Positions 61,884 to 64,000 of a stretch of 64,000 bases of DNA are shown here, one piece after another. Location of the stretch: contig NZ_JAMPKY010000011.1 in NCBI RefSeq assembly GCF_039962255.1, positions 62,001 to 126,000 on the forward strand, read 5' to 3'. Numbering within the stretch: position 1 is the first letter of the stretch; the number at the start of each line of letters is the position of its first letter. Under the pieces are notes generated by a model. The model was not told where the DNA came from and made no database searches. It saw nothing but the letters and a program-made list of their open reading frames with translations. This stretch comes from Leptolyngbya subtilissima AS-A7. Lineage in GTDB: Bacteria; Cyanobacteriota; Cyanobacteriia; Phormidesmidales; Phormidesmidaceae. A program made the position numbers and the translations under genes.

Positions 61884-63791
61884 ATGCGTTTGTTGCCGCT
61901 GTTGACTCCGGTTCTCTGGGCGGGGGTAGCGCTGCCCGCCCTAGCCCAAGCCGAGCCCCTTCATACCAGCTTTGCCGCCTGGTGCAATCACTACGACAGT
62001 CTTGCCCCAGAGACGCAGCATACGGTTGAGGCCATGCTCGCCTACACAGGCACCGACGACTGTGCTGCGGCTGAGCAGCAGCTAACTAGCAGCACGGCGC
62101 TCAGTCTGGAGTATGCCAACATCAGCGATCTGCGTCCGTTGGCGTCCCTTACTCAGCTGGAGCAGCTCTACCTTTACAGCAACCAGATTACGGATATTCA
62201 ACCCCTAGCTGGGATGACCCAGCTCATTGATCTGGGCCTCAGCGACAACCAAATTTCAGATATTAGCGCCCTGCGATCGCACCCCTCCCTGCAAGTTATC
62301 AACCTGGGCGGCAATCAAATCAGCGACATCAGCGACCTGGCCGATCTGCCCCAGCTCATTCAGCTCGATCTCTACGCCAATCAAATTTCAGATTTGGCCC
62401 CGCTGGCTGACCTTACCCAGCTCACCCGTCTCAATCTACGAGACAACCAAACCATTCAAGACCTGCGCCCGTTGCAGAGGCTTAGTCAGCTCTCGACCTT
62501 GATTCTTAGCAACAATCAGATTGACGACCTCACCCCGCTTCAGTCCCTCACCAATCTCTACGAGCTAGATCTGAGCCGCAACCAAATTAGCAATCTCAGG
62601 CCGCTACAGGCTCTATCCCTAAGCGAGCTACATCTTAACCACAACCAAATTCAGGATGTGCAGCCTCTAGCCACCCTGAGCGATCTACAAATTCTGACGC
62701 TCGATCACAACAACCTTGCTGACCTGACACCCCTGAGCGCTCTAGAAAATCTATTCTTACTGAGCCTGAGCGGCAATCAAATCAGTGAGCTGGCTCCGCT
62801 AGCCAACCTTCAGAACCTGCTGGATCTGGAACTCGACGCCAACCAGATTACCGATATCTCAGCAGTGCGATCGCTCACCCGTCTTACCCGCCTTTCCCTA
62901 GAAAACCGCGTTTGGGTCGATGATTACCGCCAGCCCCAGGGCGACAACTACGTCACCGATCTCACTCCCTTGCAACCGCTAACCGAGCTGTCTGAGCTGT
63001 ATCTAGACGGCAACGGAGTCACCGATCTCAGCCCTCTGGCCAACAAACCCTACCTGTTTCAGCTCGGGCTGAGCCGCAACCCGGTCAGCGACCTGGCCCC
63101 CTTGGCAAATCTACCCGTAATAGAGCTCGATATTGACGCTACCTCGGTCAGTGATTTTGGCCCTCTGACCACGCTTACCGATCTCACCCGCCTCCACGCC
63201 AGCCACACGGGCTTAAGCGATCTGCACCGCCTGCCGGTTTTGCCCCAGCTCAGCACCTTGACCCTACAAGGCAATCAAATTGAAGATCTCAGCCCTCTAG
63301 CCCAGTTTCCCAACCTTCTTGGGTTAGACCTCAGCTCTAACCAAATTGAAGACCTCAGTCCCCTGGCTACGCTGTCGCAGCTAAGCTTCCTTTACCTGAG
63401 CGACAACCAAATCCGAGATCTGACGCCGTTGGCCAGTCTAGGTAACCTTTCTACCCTGGGGCTGACCAGCAACGCCATTGAGGATGTTATCCCCCTAGCC
63501 TCCCTCATCTCCCTCGGAACGTTGACCCTTGGGTTTAACCCGCTCCAAGACATTCGCCCCCTCTCGGAGCTAACCAGTCTAGAAACGCTAGTGTTGGTCA
63601 ACACCGAGGTCCAAGATGTCAGCCCACTCGCATCACTGCTGAATTTAGAAGTGCTGTATCTAGACGAAACCCCCGTCACCGACCTGAGTCCGCTGGGCGC
63701 TCTGCCGAATTTGATGCGTCTTACCCTTGGGAGTGTCCCGGTAACGGAAGCAGATTGCCCCCTAGTCCCGCAAAGCGCGTGTGAATTTTAG
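61884..63791 (+). CDS. Secreted leucine-rich-repeat protein (internalin-like)
   Basis: From ATG 61884 the protein has a signal peptide (MRLLPLLTPVLWAGVALPALAQA), a short cysteine-bearing domain, and then about two dozen leucine-rich repeats of 20-24 residues with consensus LxxLxLxxNQIxDLxPLAxLxxL. They form a continuous solenoid to near the C-terminus, which ends with a capped Cys segment (EADCPLVPQSACEF). It is 635 aa. Its LRR type resembles internalins, so it may mediate protein contact at the cell surface or in the periplasm. ATG 61836 would place an acidic, atypical stretch before the signal. No neighbour suggests a partner. Confidence 0.88.
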   Translation: MRLLPLLTPVLWAGVALPALAQAEPLHTSFAAWCNHYDSLAPETQHTVEAMLAYTGTDDCAAAEQQLTSSTALSLEYANISDLRPLASLTQLEQLYLYSNQITDIQPLAGMTQLIDLGLSDNQISDISALRSHPSLQVINLGGNQISDISDLADLPQLIQLDLYANQISDLAPLADLTQLTRLNLRDNQTIQDLRPLQRLSQLSTLILSNNQIDDLTPLQSLTNLYELDLSRNQISNLRPLQALSLSELHLNHNQIQDVQPLATLSDLQILTLDHNNLADLTPLSALENLFLLSLSGNQISELAPLANLQNLLDLELDANQITDISAVRSLTRLTRLSLENRVWVDDYRQPQGDNYVTDLTPLQPLTELSELYLDGNGVTDLSPLANKPYLFQLGLSRNPVSDLAPLANLPVIELDIDATSVSDFGPLTTLTDLTRLHASHTGLSDLHRLPVLPQLSTLTLQGNQIEDLSPLAQFPNLLGLDLSSNQIEDLSPLATLSQLSFLYLSDNQIRDLTPLASLGNLSTLGLTSNAIEDVIPLASLISLGTLTLGFNPLQDIRPLSELTSLETLVLVNTEVQDVSPLASLLNLEVLYLDETPVTDLSPLGALPNLMRLTLGSVPVTEADCPLVPQSACEF

Positions 63792-63836
63792 ACAGAAGCA
63801 GCCCATCGAATACGTTCTGTTTCAAGGCCAAACGGT

Positions 63837-63860
63837 GTAGGGGCAAATGGTTGTTTGCCC
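63837..63860. repeat. GTAGGGGCAAA...TTTGCCC element (decayed copy 3)
   Basis: GGGCAAA and TTTGCCC (63841-63847 and 63854-63860) form a 7-bp stem with a 6-base loop, following GTAGG. It is related to the copies at 39408 and 61678 and lies 46 bp after the LRR stop. It could also act as a weak terminator hairpin. Confidence 0.5.
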
Positions 63861-64000
63861 GCTGCAAAGCCCCCTGTTTTTAAGCAGAGCCGCTAATTTC
63901 AGTGCTAGTGCGATCCAGCCCTAGCGCGAGCACTCCATTCTGCCCCCCGAAGCCAAAGCTAAGGCACAGAGCCACCTCCAAATCAGTAGAAATGGGGTGA

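Overview
The window is chromosomal DNA of a GC-rich cyanobacterium. Evidence for this: many copies of the HIP1 octamer GCGATCGC, seen both in genes and between them; cytochrome b6f subunit petM beside ycf39; a PII gene (glnB) with a GTA-N8-TAC NtcA-type site; a group 2 sigma factor; two PAP/fibrillin proteins; a PatD-like protein; and several small families known mainly from cyanobacteria. A filamentous Leptolyngbya/Nodosilinea-type strain is a plausible guess, but the sequence does not settle the genus. I saw no rRNA, tRNA, CRISPR array, intact insertion sequence or prophage.

Layout. 1-4.5 kb (minus): truncated alpha/beta hydrolase, fused oligopeptide-type ABC ATPase, zinc-ribbon protein, PatD-like protein. 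5-9.3 kb (plus): RelA/SpoT, PurK, UraD. 9.3-12.6 kb: two glycosyltransferases set in long non-coding stretches. 12.7-16.9 kb: ABC-class ATPase, PdxA, the 34-residue PetM, Ycf39. 17-19.9 kb: a redox block of a PerR-type repressor divergent from a Prx5-type peroxiredoxin, then a thioredoxin-reductase-like flavoprotein. A 25-bp palindrome sits in the PerR/peroxiredoxin gap. 20-25.5 kb: pentapeptide-repeat protein, HELAH protein, PHP phosphoesterase, PAP/fibrillin, GlcF, FMN reductase. 25.6-33.4 kb: aspartoacylase-like protein, ATP-dependent DNA ligase, HigBA, RarA-methyltransferase fusion, LURP-one-like protein, sigma factor. 33.5-42.8 kb: TonB-like protein, secreted phosphoesterase, FolC, PII, isochorismatase-like hydrolase, MraY, DUF3134, second PAP/fibrillin.

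42.8-49.4 kb is an envelope block. A minus-strand run encodes a D,D-carboxypeptidase, a 1096-residue AsmA/TamB-like protein with an unrecognised C-terminal half, and a membrane M41-like protease without an AAA domain. It diverges from an AEC transporter and a peptidoglycan-binding protein. 49.6-54.8 kb holds CBS protein, MalQ, Nudix, RidA, GshB, a toxin-antitoxin pair and MsrA. 54.9-56.9 kb is a visibly AT-rich islet: a truncated small gene, two unrecognised proteins, and a small XRE repressor with three operator-like repeats in front of it. 57-64 kb holds a small conserved protein, an SDR gene broken by an in-frame TAG, IlvC, DUF427, an Orn/Lys/Arg decarboxylase, a small membrane protein and a secreted leucine-rich-repeat protein.

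An unusual sequence feature recurs. At least five gene gaps are filled almost stop-codon to stop-codon by a purine-rich minisatellite facing a complementary pyrimidine-rich one. Start codons were chosen from Shine-Dalgarno matches, signal peptides and family lengths; many differ from the longest possible reading frame. Function calls rest on motif recognition by eye, with no database search.
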